NCBI GenBank assembly: GCA_002197995.1
Contig: NGZR01000003.1
Span: 3,348,001 to 3,412,000 of the forward strand
Direction of reading: 5' to 3'
Length of the DNA stretch: 64,000 bases
Origin: Gaeumannomyces sp. JS-464
Lineage: Eukaryota > Ascomycota > Sordariomycetes > Magnaporthales > Magnaporthaceae
In this document: piece after piece, positions 25,201 to 36,376 of the stretch
Layout: every line of letters begins with the position of its first letter
Position numbering within the stretch: the first letter of the stretch is position 1
Program-made: the position numbers and the translations under genes
Notes under the pieces: model-generated
What the model was told of the DNA's origin: nothing
What the model saw: only the letters and a program-made list of their open reading frames with translations
Databases searched by the model: none

Positions 25201-26958
25201 TTGGAATGCGGCTAGGTAGTAGCGTACCTGAAACACCGCGGGTTTGATTTCTGGACTTCTTGGGGAATGAAAAATCACCATAAAGTTGGTAATGATATAA
25301 CGCTTGACGAGGGCTTCGCTGGCCGGTCTACTGGTTTCAAACAGGCGAAGCTAAACAAAATCCCGCCTGTAACTGACTTTGATCAAGTCTAATATTTTTT
25401 GTTTGTTCCCTCCAGTGATATTTTCTTTAATCAGACTTATCTGGCACCAGATCATCATGATTTTCAACATACCGCTCAGTCGCCTGAGCGACATGCTAAA
25501 CTTGTTATTCCTTATTGGAGTTCGGGTCCCTAAATCTTTATCTCAGCAGACGGTTATGTCCTATTTCGTGAGCCTGGGGTACAAGAGTCCAGCAGGACAC
25601 CGGAAAATCTTGAGACAGCACGAATGTGGGAGTGTGTGAGGCGACAATATCATGGTGCACCACATCCACCTGCAAGCTTCATGTAGAGGCCAGAACTGGA
25701 GAGAGTACGAAGTAAACAGGAGCGGACAGGCTGCGTGGGAACCATCATCGGCCTGGCTTCGGCCAAGCAGAGAGCCGTGTGCATTTGTGCCATACATCAT
25801 GGGATTTCCACGAATGCGGAACTGAATGCCTGCCCTAGCCCACCCATCATGCAGCATCCCGCGAATATATGGAGCCTAAGACCCATCGGTTGTCATCCAT
25901 GGCTCAAAAAAAGACTGAGACGGGAGGAAGCTGCCAGCCACCCGGAACTGTGATGCGTTTCCATCTGGGCACCCGATGAACGTTGCGATCCCCGGAAAGA
26001 ATCCCGATTTTCCGTCCACGGCTCCGAAGCATCAAGAAACGGACTGGAAAGAGTTTGGCCTTGTCTACAGTTATGGCCAGTTTGTGTTTTGCTGTTTTGT
26101 CTTGGCTCTCTAGGCTTGGCCTGGGGCCGAGCCGAAATCATGTCCGAAGATAGTGAGAGAAGGGGAAGAGCAAATAATGGCGCACTGCCTCGCTTATCTG
26201 TAGCGGAAGGGGTCATCGCGGAATGACATGTCGATGTTGTTCAGGAAAATCCCTCGAGGTGCGAGGTTGTTGGGTTGTTGAACCAGACACGCCACAGGTT
26301 TGGGGCCACAAAATGGCCGAAGCGGACGCGCGCAAAGCCAAAAACAACATGGCCTGACTTCTCTTCACCTGGGAATCACAGCCCATGCTCAGTAGGTAGG
26401 TACCTAGGCACTCGCACATCCGCTTCGCGGGAATGACTCCCGCCGAGGAGGTGTCCCGCCGGCGTCAGGCGACACAGCGGCAGATGTGCCTCCGAACGCC
26501 AAGCGACCGAATCTCTGCACTGAATCCTGAGCCATTGGAAATTGTTGGGCGTTCTGGACTACACAATCAGCGGCGCAGTAGCCCCTGAATTTCCTTCCGA
26601 TCCAAGGCGCGATTTCCCATCTGGACCTTGGGCCCGGGCGCCAGCTTCAAGGATCGTGTAGTTGCTCGCGGAGCGTGCCGGAGCCAAGCAAAAGGGCGGT
26701 CTGGGGGCTGTCAACGATGTCCCAACCGAGCCGGGCTAGGGCTGTGCTCGATGTGGGGGCATCGGATTTTTGAACCCCAATCGCGGTTGCACCGAATTGA
26801 TGGCAGCATTCATGCATGTTTCCCGCCCCTCTGCGACAGAGAACACTGCCCGTCAGAGCCTAGCCTGCGTCATCTTGCGTCGAGTTGCTCCCTCGACCTT
26901 CCTCGCTTCGCTCCAGTGCACAGCTCAGCCACCCCCATTGGCCAGACGTGCGCCAGTG
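22245..26958. other. 4.7 kb region without a convincing gene
   Basis: No frame here shows a known domain or the codon bias of neighbouring genes. The longest open frame (24170-25165, minus, 331 codons) has mixed third positions, many rare codons and no recognisable motif, so I do not call it. The part next to 22245 should hold the TmpA-like promoter, and the right end the promoter of the DUF218 gene. A short TAGGTAGGTACCTAGG motif sits near 26393-26408. The region may be a degenerated insertion or an unusually long regulatory region. Confidence 0.45.
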
Positions 26959-27702
26959 ATGGCGTCAGACGACTCGCCGACGGCTCGGATCGCCCGCGAT
27001 GCCGAGCTGGTGTACAATTATCACCGCATGGACATGCCCCTCCGCCCCGCCGACGCCATATTCTGCCTCTGTAGCCTCGACCTGCGCGTCGCCGAGCGCG
27101 CCGCCCAGCTCCTGCTCGACGGCCTCGCCGGGCCCGACGGCGTCCTCATCTTCTCGGGCGGCAGCGGCAAGCTGACCGAGGGCCGCTTCGCCCAGCCAGA
27201 GGCCGACGACGTGTTCGCCGCCGTGGCCCGCCGCATGGGCGTCCCCGAGTCCCGCATCCTCGTCGAGCCGCGCTCCACCAACACGGGCGAGAACGTGCGC
27301 TTCACGCGGGAGCTGCTGCGCGGCCGGGGGCTGAGCCCGCGCAGCTTCGTGCTTGTGCAGAAGCCGTACATGGAGCGCCGCACCTACGCGACCTTTTGCA
27401 AGCAGTGGCTGCTGGTGGCTACGTCCGCATCCGAGGAGTCGGGGACGGAGGAGGGTGAAGGGGAACAGCAGCAAGAGCAGCAGCAGCCCGAATTCACCGT
27501 CACGTCGCCGCAAATGTCCTTTGCCGAGTACCCCGATGCGGATAATCCAAGGGATCTAGTTATCAACATCATGGTGGGCGACCTCGTGCGAATCCGGACT
27601 TACCCAGCTCTCGGCTTTCAAATCCCCCAGGATATCCCTGCCGCGGTGTGGGAAGCTGGGCAGCGATTGATAGCGGCCGGGTTCGACGGGCACCTACCGT
27701 GA
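26959..27702 (+). CDS. DUF218 (YdcF-like) domain protein
   Basis: 247 aa, no intron. DUF218 proteins have a Rossmann-like fold; bacterial YdcF binds S-adenosylmethionine and SanA affects envelope permeability, while the fungal role is unknown. Recognisable are DAIFCLCSLD (strand 1), then the loop IFSGGSGKLTEG, the signature EPRSTNTGENVRFTRELL and QKPYMERRTYATF. An acidic Gln/Glu-rich insert, EEGEGEQQQEQQQ, interrupts the C-terminal part. The ATG at 26959 is chosen because the conserved domain begins within 30 residues of it. The frame is open for 63 further residues upstream with several internal ATGs, which could encode a mitochondrial leader. Confidence 0.87.
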   Translation: MASDDSPTARIARDAELVYNYHRMDMPLRPADAIFCLCSLDLRVAERAAQLLLDGLAGPDGVLIFSGGSGKLTEGRFAQPEADDVFAAVARRMGVPESRILVEPRSTNTGENVRFTRELLRGRGLSPRSFVLVQKPYMERRTYATFCKQWLLVATSASEESGTEEGEGEQQQEQQQPEFTVTSPQMSFAEYPDADNPRDLVINIMVGDLVRIRTYPALGFQIPQDIPAAVWEAGQRLIAAGFDGHLP

Positions 27703-28504
27703 GTTTGAACCAGCAGCGGTCGTTGCTGCTTCTCGGCCCCAGCCTTTTGTTTTCCTCTGGATTCGCTTTGGACTGTCTCTGCCGTGTCTCTTTGGTGCTT
27801 CCGCCCCCTCTCGATGCGCTGTATTTTCCGTCCCGAATTTGCTACAGGACTAGTGGTTTCGTGCGATTGGTTCGGCTCGATTCAGCGTGTCATCCCAAGT
27901 CCACGACGCGAGCAGTCTCGATCGCGCCCCTGGCCCGGCTGCCAAGTCTCCGCACGGTCATAGTTGGAGCTGGGTCGACTTTGGATCTGGGTTCTCGGAT
28001 GCGCAAAGCGACCTGTGCACGGCGCGTAGGGTCCCACCATGGCATCTTCCCGACTAGCCCAACATCTCGTAGGGCAAGAGGGCGGGCAGAATCTCCCGGC
28101 TCGTCATCGGACGACGTTTGAGCTGAAGCATCGACCAAACTCTGATCACCACGCACGATCGTCGTTCCCCGGATGCGACGTCGGTAATGAGGCATCTGCT
28201 TAGGTCGTCTGGCCAGCCCGACTGCGTCCTGGATGCGGCAGCAAGACTCCGGTGTGACATGCATTACGTCTTAGCCACATGTCAGATGTTGGTTCCCGGG
28301 TCGCCGCCCTCTCTTGCAGGTCTTGACCGGTGAGGGGCGGGACACGTTTTCTTCGGGAGGTTGGTTGCCCTACCTCCCATCGTGCGCACGCCTAGACAAC
28401 GCCGGGTCTCAATCACGAGCTGATTTTGCAGCTGCACTCTCCAGGCTCCTCCTGAGTGAACTCCTCTCAAGCGCCATCGCTGACGGTTCTGGTGGAGCTC
28501 CATC
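27703..28504. other. Intergenic region
   Basis: About 800 bases with no recognisable coding sequence; it should include the DUF218 terminator and the promoter of the hydrolase gene. Confidence 0.4.
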
Positions 28505-30231
28505 ATGTTCGACTATATCCTGAACGAGGGCAAGGTGGACTACTTCCTGGCTCGCAGCCTGATATTCATATTCACTTACTTCGGGCTGCTCTGTGGCGGC
28601 TACTTCGTCATCGCCGCCACGTTCGGTGGCATCCCCTGGATCACCCACCCAGTCTCGATAGCCATAGAGATCATCGCCGCCGTCGAGCTGCTATGGTTCC
28701 TCTGCGCGTACATCCCATTCCGCGAGCTGGCCCAGCGCAACACCAAGACTGACTGCACCCTCCTGCAGCCGGAACCGCTGAACCAACAGAGCGCGCCGCC
28801 TTCTTCGCAAAATGCATGTCGCTCGTGCCCGACATGGAGTACTTTATCCGCAAGTGGGTGCAGAACGCACATTTCGACGACGTCCGCCGCGATAACGTCA
28901 AGGACTGGCTGCTCTGGGGTCTCTTTGACCGCGAGGGTCCTCCAGGAGAGGATGATGAGGAGCTCGAGCAGTACATCAGCCTGGCCGAAGCCCGTCTTGG
29001 CAGCGAGCTTCGCAAAGGGAGGGGCGAGTGCCAAGCCATCCGGCTGAGCTTCGACCCGGTCAAGATGAACCACCGAAGCCTCTTCTTCTACTACATTATT
29101 TGGTGGATAGACAACTTCACCTCCATGGCCCTGTACGCGATGGGGTTCCGATTTTACCGCCAGAAGCGGTCTAAATTCTTTCGCCAGTTCCCTCCGCGGC
29201 CCCTGGCCCTCGTGGCGCTCAAGGAGGCGGCGGCGCCCGGCCATCTGAGCTTCTGGGCCCGACGCCACCGATCCGTCACGCGCCGACCCATCATCTTCCT
29301 GCATGGCGTCGGAGTCGGCCTATTCCCCTACATCCAGTTTCTGCGCACCATCCCGCGCGACGTTGGCGTCCTCGCCGTAGAGATGATGCCCATCGCGGGC
29401 CGCCTGTGCGAGGCCATGCCGAGCGCGCGCGATATCGTCGCCTCCATCGCCGCCGCGCTCGACCAGCTGGGCCCGGACTTCGACGACTGCGTGCTCGTGG
29501 CCAATAGCTACGGCACCTTCATGACCACCCCGCTGCTGCTCTCGCCCGCCGTCAGCCCAAAAATCAGCTCCCTGGTCCTCGTCGACCCCGTCGCGTTACT
29601 GCTGCACCTGCCCGACGTGGCCTACAACTTCACCCGCCGCCGGCCCCGCAAGTACCGCGGCAACGAGTGGCAGATGCGCATGGTGGCGCGCGACCCCATG
29701 ATCGCGCACACGCTCGGCCGCCGCCTCAGCTGGCGCGAGCACATCCTCTGGCGCGAGCTGCTCCTCGCCTCGGAGCTGCCCGTGGGGAGCCAGCCCGGAA
29801 GCGGCGCGCTGTACAGCGCGACCGGCGGCCGCGGCAGCAAGGGGCGGAGCACCGGCAAGGCGGCGAGCGGCCCGCGGGCGCCGCCGCTGCGGCGGACGAC
29901 GGTGATCCTGGGCGAGAACGACTGCGTGGTCAACGCGCCGGCCGTGGCGAGCTACGTCGAGTACGACACGGCCGAGTGCACGCCTGCCGACCTGGCGTCC
30001 TTCAAGTCGAGCGAGAAGTGGTGGACCGGCTCGCGCCCGCTTGAGCTCATCTGGCTCCCCGGCGAGGGCCACGGCGCCGCCCTCCTCACGAGCCGCTGCA
30101 TCCCCATCGCCAGCCGCGTCTTGGATAGGTACTGCGTCAAGATCGAGCTGGTCCCCGCCCCGCCGGATAAGGAGACCGAAGTCGGCAACGAGAGGAGAGA
30201 CTCGGCTACTTCGCTGGACACAATCTGTTGA
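28505..30231 (+). CDS. Membrane-anchored alpha/beta hydrolase, one frameshift
   Basis: About 575 aa, no intron. Two N-terminal hydrophobic segments (residues 15-40 and 48-75) anchor it in a membrane. A helical region follows (FIRKWVQNAHFDDVRRDNVK), then an alpha/beta-hydrolase fold: FLHGVGVGLFPY (oxyanion strand), nucleophile elbow VLVANSYGTF, acid strand GENDCVVN and histidine PGEGHGAA. The first 95 residues are in one frame and the rest in another. One base (a G) is missing near 28787-28790, after which QQERAAFFAKCM joins both halves. A Gly/Arg/Ser-rich insert lies before the acid strand. The substrate is unknown; similar fungal proteins are annotated only as hydrolases. Confidence 0.82.
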
Positions 30232-30779
30232 CTACCCGTCTTCGCCGGCCTGATTTCTGTCGTGCCTGCTTCTTGGTGGTACTACAGAGTCAACTCCCCG
30301 TCTATTTGAAGTCAATTGTCGCGTTTCTTTCCTTTTTTTTTTTCACTTTCTCTGTGATCTTCTCGCTCCAGCTTGGCTGGCCCGGGCTGCCCGTCTAGTG
30401 GCGTTTGGAGCTTGTCGTTTTCGGGATTCATGGGGCATATCATGGGGTTCATCTTTTGATTCACAGCTACACGAAAGCGGCGAGTCGGCAAACTCGCTCA
30501 AATTCCTACTACCAAAATGTCTTACTCTCCTTTGTTCTTGCAGCGCCCCGGATGGTGCTGGGAGGTTCTCTTATGGAAATTTATATTGATCGTCTGAAGT
30601 CTGCGATGCCTAGTTGAATGTGGCATCAGTCAGCCAGGCTATTCTCTACGATATATAACCTAGGGGCCAAATTGCATAGCTAGTCTCTAGCATTCATCCT
30701 CAGTTCATGAGCGTGCCTCCCAAACGTCGTCCCTTATACCTTTAACTGCGCGCCCGTGGTCTGAATCCGATTCCTCACT
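30232..30779. other. Intergenic region
   Basis: About 550 bases, partly pyrimidine-rich (a T/C tract near 30327-30365), downstream of the hydrolase. No gene. Confidence 0.4.
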
Positions 30780-31380
30780 TTTGGGCTTTGATCAGAAGCT
30801 TGACGGGGCCTCTCTTGCGGCTCAATACTGCCTCAACCGAGTGCATGTCCATACCATCGACGGGATCCTTGGCGACAAGCTCCTCGGGCGCCTCGTTGGG
30901 GCATTAGCCACATCCTGTGAGCCGACACTGTCGGCATAACTTCAAGTCAGCGAGCACTCATATTAGTGAGATACTAACGGGCCAGCCACCACCACAGTCG
31001 AGGTACAAGGTAAAGTCACTGAGGCTGTCGCTGTCGCGGCGGGCGTAGAGGGAAAAATTATTCGTGGGAGTTGAGGAGGCTGTTCATCGTGCCAAAGGCG
31101 GGCTGGATGCTTCATCCGCCGGCATGGTTGGCGGGCACCGATGTGTCAAGGATCTAACAGTCAACGTGGCTCATCAGGTCGGGTTGCTGAGCCGAGCGAG
31201 AGAGCGTGTGGTGGTCGCAGAGGTCGGTAGATATTCCTGCGGCAGAATCAAGTGCCTTAGGGGGAGTCGCGCGGCCGGCGGGCAAGGCCGTGGCCAAGCC
31301 GGACAGACCCGCCTGGGCAAAGGAGGCAGTGCAGAAATTCACGATGCGTACTACCGTGATATGCTGTTGCAGATTGAGGC
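30780..31380 (-). pseudogene. Possible degraded gene for a small protein
   Basis: On the minus strand the sequence reads as separate protein-like pieces. They are an Ala/Gly-rich opening near 31342 resembling a secretion signal, then HTLSRSAQQPDLMSHVDC, then FPLYARRDSDSLSDFTLYLD, and an end SVEAVLSRKRGPVKLLIKAQK with a stop near 30777. In-frame TAG, TGA and TAA codons separate the pieces, and one GTTAGT...TAG interval may be an intron. I do not recognise a family. This could be a decayed gene or chance open sequence. Confidence 0.28.
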
Positions 31381-31594
31381 ATAAAGCTGGGATCCTATAG
31401 TAGCGCTTTAAATCGAAGAGCCATAAGACCTCAGTTGATAGCAGGTACGTACAGTAACCCCCCGTGCTTCTGGCTCATAACAGTGACATAGAATTGCCAC
31501 GAAGTCTTGAAAATATAAGATCAAACTCTGTGCACGCTGATGATTGATGATAAGATTCCGATAGAACCGTGGTGAGGCCGTGGCGGGCGTCAAC

Positions 31595-31670
31595 GGTAGG
31601 TAGTTGATACCTACCTAGGTACCTACCTACCAGGTACCTAAGGTAGGCACCTGCCTGGTAGGTACCTGCC
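31595..31670. repeat. GGTAGGTACCTACC-type palindromic tract
   Basis: Clustered copies of GGTACC, CCTACC and CCTAGG make overlapping short inverted repeats over about 75 bases, upstream of the 2EXR-like gene. A shorter version lies near 26393-26408. Confidence 0.75.
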
Positions 31671-31883
31671 CGCGTTCACATAAAAACCGCACGGGCTTGT
31701 TCTCTTCCTCCATCTCGCCTGCCTCTCGTGGAGCACGGATATGGAAGGCATGGATTCCTCGAGGTCCTGGCATCCTACTCACCTTCTCAAGAGGTGCTTC
31801 TCCAGCATCCAATCCTCCAGGCCCAAACGCATCAACATCTTTCTCTGTCATCTTTCGCCAGCCATTAGTGGCCGCCCGCCACC

Positions 31884-32753
31884 ATGGCCCGCAGCTTCAT
31901 ATCGCTCCCGCCCGAGATCAGGGTCATGATCTACGACCTGGCCCTCATCGGCCCCGACGTGATCCACGTCTTCAAGGCCAAGACCGGCAAGAAGCGCGGC
32001 CGGGTCTACGCCGCACACCCTACGCCTGCGCCTCTTTGGAATCCCGCATTGCTGAGAACAAGCCGCCAAGTCTACGATGAGGCCAAGCACGTGCTTTATT
32101 CCAAAAACACGTTCCACCTCCAGACCTCAGAATCGGAAATGCCCGCCGAACCCCAGGATCCATACCTGACCATCGTTGGCCTGGTTGCCAGCTGGATTGG
32201 CGACAACGTCGGATATCGGAACGGCAAGCTCATCCGTCACCTTGGCGTCCCCCTCCCTCTGGACCGGAAGTCGCTCGCCTTGAGTCGGGGACAGAGAGAG
32301 GGAGATGGCTCCACGGGAAACGTCGCCGAGGCGGACGACTATAAGAACATGCCCGGCGCCAGCTACTTCAACCTCTACTTCCCCGCCCTGGAGTCGTTTG
32401 ACTTCTTCGCCTTCACCGACGGCCTCACGCTGAGGGGCGGACTGGAAGAGCTGGAGAAATCTTTCGACTTGAGCCCTTTGCGGCTCATGGTGGATCGCAT
32501 GCCTCAGCTGAGGGCTCGGCCCAAGCTCGTGGTTTACACTGCCTTCGGAGAAATTCGCAACGCGGGGAACGAGGATATAACCTTTGGAGGGTACGATGTC
32601 CAGCTGCGCTGCTTCTGGTGCCGAGAAGCTATATTTCTCTGCCTGGGATTCTGGCGCGCCCCAACAACGTCTCCTTTGACTGTCGCGACCGCTGTCACCA
32701 GTGGTGCGAATATGAATATTTCACAGGAACTGCGATGTTACTGGCATTGGTAA
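31884..32753 (+). CDS. 2EXR/F-box-like domain protein
   Basis: 289 aa, no intron. The N-terminus, SLPPEIRVMIYDLAL followed by LLRTSRQVYDEAKHVLYSKN, matches the 2EXR/F-box-like module common in expanded fungal families of unknown function. The ATG at 31884 sits in an ideal context (CCACCATGG). The middle is acidic and polar. The last 40 residues lose the codon bias of the rest, so a frame change or missed intron near 32620 is possible. The palindromic tract at 31.6 kb lies in its promoter region. Confidence 0.68.
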   Translation: MARSFISLPPEIRVMIYDLALIGPDVIHVFKAKTGKKRGRVYAAHPTPAPLWNPALLRTSRQVYDEAKHVLYSKNTFHLQTSESEMPAEPQDPYLTIVGLVASWIGDNVGYRNGKLIRHLGVPLPLDRKSLALSRGQREGDGSTGNVAEADDYKNMPGASYFNLYFPALESFDFFAFTDGLTLRGGLEELEKSFDLSPLRLMVDRMPQLRARPKLVVYTAFGEIRNAGNEDITFGGYDVQLRCFWCREAIFLCLGFWRAPTTSPLTVATAVTSGANMNISQELRCYWHW

Positions 32754-33125
32754 AGAGCCGCGATTCTTGATATCTCACACGTCCTGGACTTGGTGACCAG
32801 CCAGGCGCCATCGAGCCGAGTCTCATCAGCATGAGCTCGTATACTGGCGCCCAACACTCGCGAATATTCTCCGACTATCACGACTTAGACTGAAACAGCA
32901 CAGACAGGGGGATCGGCGGGATGATGATCGCGAGGCAGGAGGAGATGCATGGAGGTAAAAGGAGCTGGCAAATGGCTAGGGCATGGTACAGGAAATACGG
33001 GTATGATAAACGAATGGCACAGGACTAGGCAACACCGCTTCAATAACCAGTTCAGCAGCAGACTCCGGTCTCTAGGTATCTAGTTTTTACCATAGATTCT
33101 CCAGTATACCAACCACTCCGATAGG
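32754..33125. other. Convergent intergenic region
   Basis: About 370 bases between the 2EXR-like stop and the CHL1 stop. No gene; terminators expected. Confidence 0.4.
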
Positions 33126-36017
33126 TCACGAATACGATTCTGCAGCCCTTTTATCGCGAAAGAACCTGTTGAGCGCCCCCATGAGTCCCGGGAGCCCGCT
33201 CTCCCTCGCCTGCCTCTCCTCCGGCCCGCCCGGCGCCGGCATCCCACCGCGGATCCAGCCGGGCAGCTTGCCCCGGATCCTGTCAGTCCCGAAGCGGCGG
33301 TCGAGCAGCACGATGGCGGCGTAGTCGCCCCTGTGCCGGATCGCCCGCCCGATGCTTTTGGTTGACCGCGCGCATGCACGCGTTCTCGTAAAAGTCCGCG
33401 CCGCCTGCTTGCCCGCCGCCACTGCCTGGTCCCGCGTCATTCCCGCGGCGACTATCGCTCGCTGATTGTCGGCCGGTTCTGCGGCTTGGTTTTGCTGCTG
33501 CTGATGCTTGCCCATGAGCCTGTCGATCGTGGAGGACTCAATGTACTCCATGCGCGCCTTCCACTCCGGGGAGGCAATATTGGGATATGGCAGACCGACA
33601 ATGACGACGCAGCGACCAAGACGATCCGAAAAGTTGATACCCTCGGACATCTTTCCGCCGACGACACTGAGGAGCAGTGCGCCGTTCTGCGCGGCTTTAT
33701 TCGGCTTTGTTGTCCCCGCAGTCGCCTTGGCGTCATCCGCGTCCCCTAGTATGGCGCTGCTGTAGTTCTGAAGCACCTCCTCGCTCGAACCACCCTTGGA
33801 TTCTCGGAAGACGGCCTTCTTCGCCTGGAGTCTGTCCCAGATTGGAGGCGGCCCAGTTGTCCCGCTCGGCCTCTCCTTCCAAGCGGCAACGACCTCATCG
33901 AGGTATCCATAGCTCGGAAAGAAGAAACCACGCCATCTGGGACCACGGAGCACGTGTTGAGGACAGCCGTCCCAGCTGCTGTATCATGTTCTTATCTCGA
34001 CGCTTCTGAAAGCTGAACTCAAACGCGTCGTTGCCGTGCCGTTGGTAGCGGCGGGACCCGGCCGCATGCTGGAGAGGGTCCAGACGCACAATTTGATGGA
34101 GGTATAACGTGCCCGCAGCTAAGGGTAGTTTATCTTGGCGGGTAGGTGCATGGGAAAAAGATGCGTCTCGTAATCCTGGAAAGGAGACATTGTGCCACCG
34201 GCCAGGATGATGGCTCGCGCACTCGAGGCAATGGACGAGAATGCATGGGTAGGGGACAGGAGGAGATATGAGAGCTTGATATCCGGCTTATCTGCGGGAG
34301 ACGCAGGAGGCAGCCTCTCGAAGAAAATGCGCCCTTCTGAGCTGAGGTTCGTCAAGGCCAGGAGAAATCCTGACAGACTGTGGAGAACTGGTGAGGAGCG
34401 CGACGTTGTCTGCTGCCCGGCAGCTTCTGCCTTCTTCTCATCCAGGCGCGTGGCGTAACTCTCGATCTTGAACGCGAGTTTGGACTCTTGGATGTAGGAA
34501 ACAAGCGCAAACATGTCCATCTGGTCCATCCCTTTTGTCTTGAGCAGGACACGCGGGTCGACGATCCCCTGCTCTGTCTTGGCTTCGAAGGTCCACTCCA
34601 GCCACTCAGACAGGCCCTGGACAACGCGCGCAACCTGGCCAACCATGATCCTATTCTCACCCTTGAGCTTCTTGCCAAAGCGCTTGGCGTATACTGACAG
34701 CATTTCCCGGGCCCTCCGCAGGTCTCCCAGACGGATCTCTGCAGCGTGGACGCCAGTAATCGCATCCATGATGTTGTGGGCCTCGTCGATAACAACAACA
34801 CTGCCTTTGAGGTCAATACCAAACGCGTCTCTTGCGCTCCTCTGCAGGAGTAGCGGGTAGGGCAGAGTGATGATCTCAGCGCCGGGGATGGCAGTGCGGG
34901 TAGCGTAGTACGGACACACGCGCAGTGCCTTGCCGAGCCTGTGCGCGTCCTCGATATCGGGCAGCGTGGCCAGAGCCGTGTCGCGGAACTCGTGCGTCTC
35001 GCTGAGATTCTCTTGGTTGGGCACAAAGGGGCACTTATTTCCTTTGGAACCAGACTTTGGCGTCTGCAGCTCGGCGCAGCGGTCGTTGATGGCGGAAACG
35101 CTTCCAAGCCGGGCCACGGCTGGGTTGATACAGAGCCGCTGTCGCGACGAGAGAGGTACGTGCTTGACGCACTCGGTCTGGCGTTTGTCTACCTGACCTC
35201 GGTCTGTTCCCGCAGAGGAATTGGGGAAGGATGGTGGGAAATTCGGCCGGCGAAGTTCCGATATGAATTGCGAAAGCTGTGAATGCGTCCTGGAGGTGTA
35301 GAATATCTTGACTTCCTCTTCGGCGAGCTCGTCTTCTTCGGTTCCTTTTTTAGAGGGTCCCATCCCGGCCTTCTCCAAGAGGTCCCTCGTCTCCTTGCTC
35401 AGCCAGGAGTTGGCAACTTCAGGGTCTGCCGAATCCTGGCCGCGGTTCCAGTCGAGCAAGAACTCATCGTCTTCTTCGTCTTCTCCATCCCCAGCGGCGG
35501 CGGCTCGCCCCTTGTGCCGAGGGAGAGGCCTGTCACCGTCGAGCATTCGGCGTCTCTTAGCAGCACGCTTCTCATCGAGCTTCTCCTTCTCGCGGATCTG
35601 CTGCAACCGGCTTTCTCTCTCCTGCCATCGCTGAGCCAGCTCGTCTCTTTTGCGGCGCAGGACCTGCTCGACGACCCAGTCAGGCTCGTCCTTTAGCTGA
35701 CTGGCGGCATCGCCAAGCGACAGATCAAAGCGAGCTCTCTTGTGTCGACGAAGCCATGTCATGCACGCGCAGATGAGCGAGAGAGACTTGCCCTGTGAAA
35801 AAGATTAGCGCGACGCGTGACAAAGTGAGTAAAGGCAGATGGCGGCACTTACCGTCCCCGTTGGGCTCTCCAGAATGCCGACTTGGCCGTCGCCTTGCTG
35901 CAGGACATCGTATACCGTTCTCATGAACTGCAGCTGCACGTCGTACGGCGTAAAGGGGTGGTTGAAATCGACAGCTGTGGCCTCACCATCGGTCGACTCG
36001 AGCATCGTAGTCCCCAT
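33126..36017 (-). CDS. CHL1/DDX11 DNA helicase, many frameshifts
   Basis: Superfamily 2 XPD-type iron-sulfur DNA helicase needed for sister-chromatid cohesion (yeast CHL1, human DDX11). Exon 1 starts at 36017 (MGTTMLES); a 60-nt intron (35852-35793) splits Walker A, which reads ESPTGTGKS after splicing (residues 50-58). Next come the charged linker, [12 protein letters not shown], four Fe-S cysteines (LCIN, DRC, NKCPF, CPYY) and the box [14 protein letters not shown]. Around 34131-33926 the frame must change about six times by one base to read [36 protein letters not shown] and [12 protein letters not shown]. Another loss near 33397-33403 and a gain in the run 33356-33359 flank [10 protein letters not shown]. 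The last motif [19 protein letters not shown] is intact. An essential-type gene broken only in clusters points to sequence error. Confidence 0.92.
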
Positions 36018-36376
36018 TGTGATCGCCAATTCTGTTGCGCTCTCAGGGCCTGGTGCTTGCCGAATAAATCACCTAAGGCCAAATGAAGAAATTGATTGAA
36101 GCGATGGCATGGACGCGAAAACTTATGTGAAGATTGATGAAGGTCGGCACGGATAACCAACGTTAGTCAATTGAGCGATTCCTGCTCGGGCACATCAATT
36201 CACCAACCTGCAATTGCATTCAGCGGTGGGGCTCCCTGAGGCTTGGGCCCAGTTCACCCTAAAACGCCCAACTAAGATTAGATGCTATCGCTAGGGATTG
36301 CCCAGATATGGATTCAGGTCCATGTTGTCTGGACAGCGGAAACAAAAAGAGCGTCAGTCTAAGGCCTCAAAATCCA
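36018..36376. other. Intergenic region upstream of CHL1
   Basis: About 360 bases between the CHL1 start and the end of the acyltransferase gene, both on the minus strand. Probably the CHL1 promoter; no gene. Confidence 0.4.
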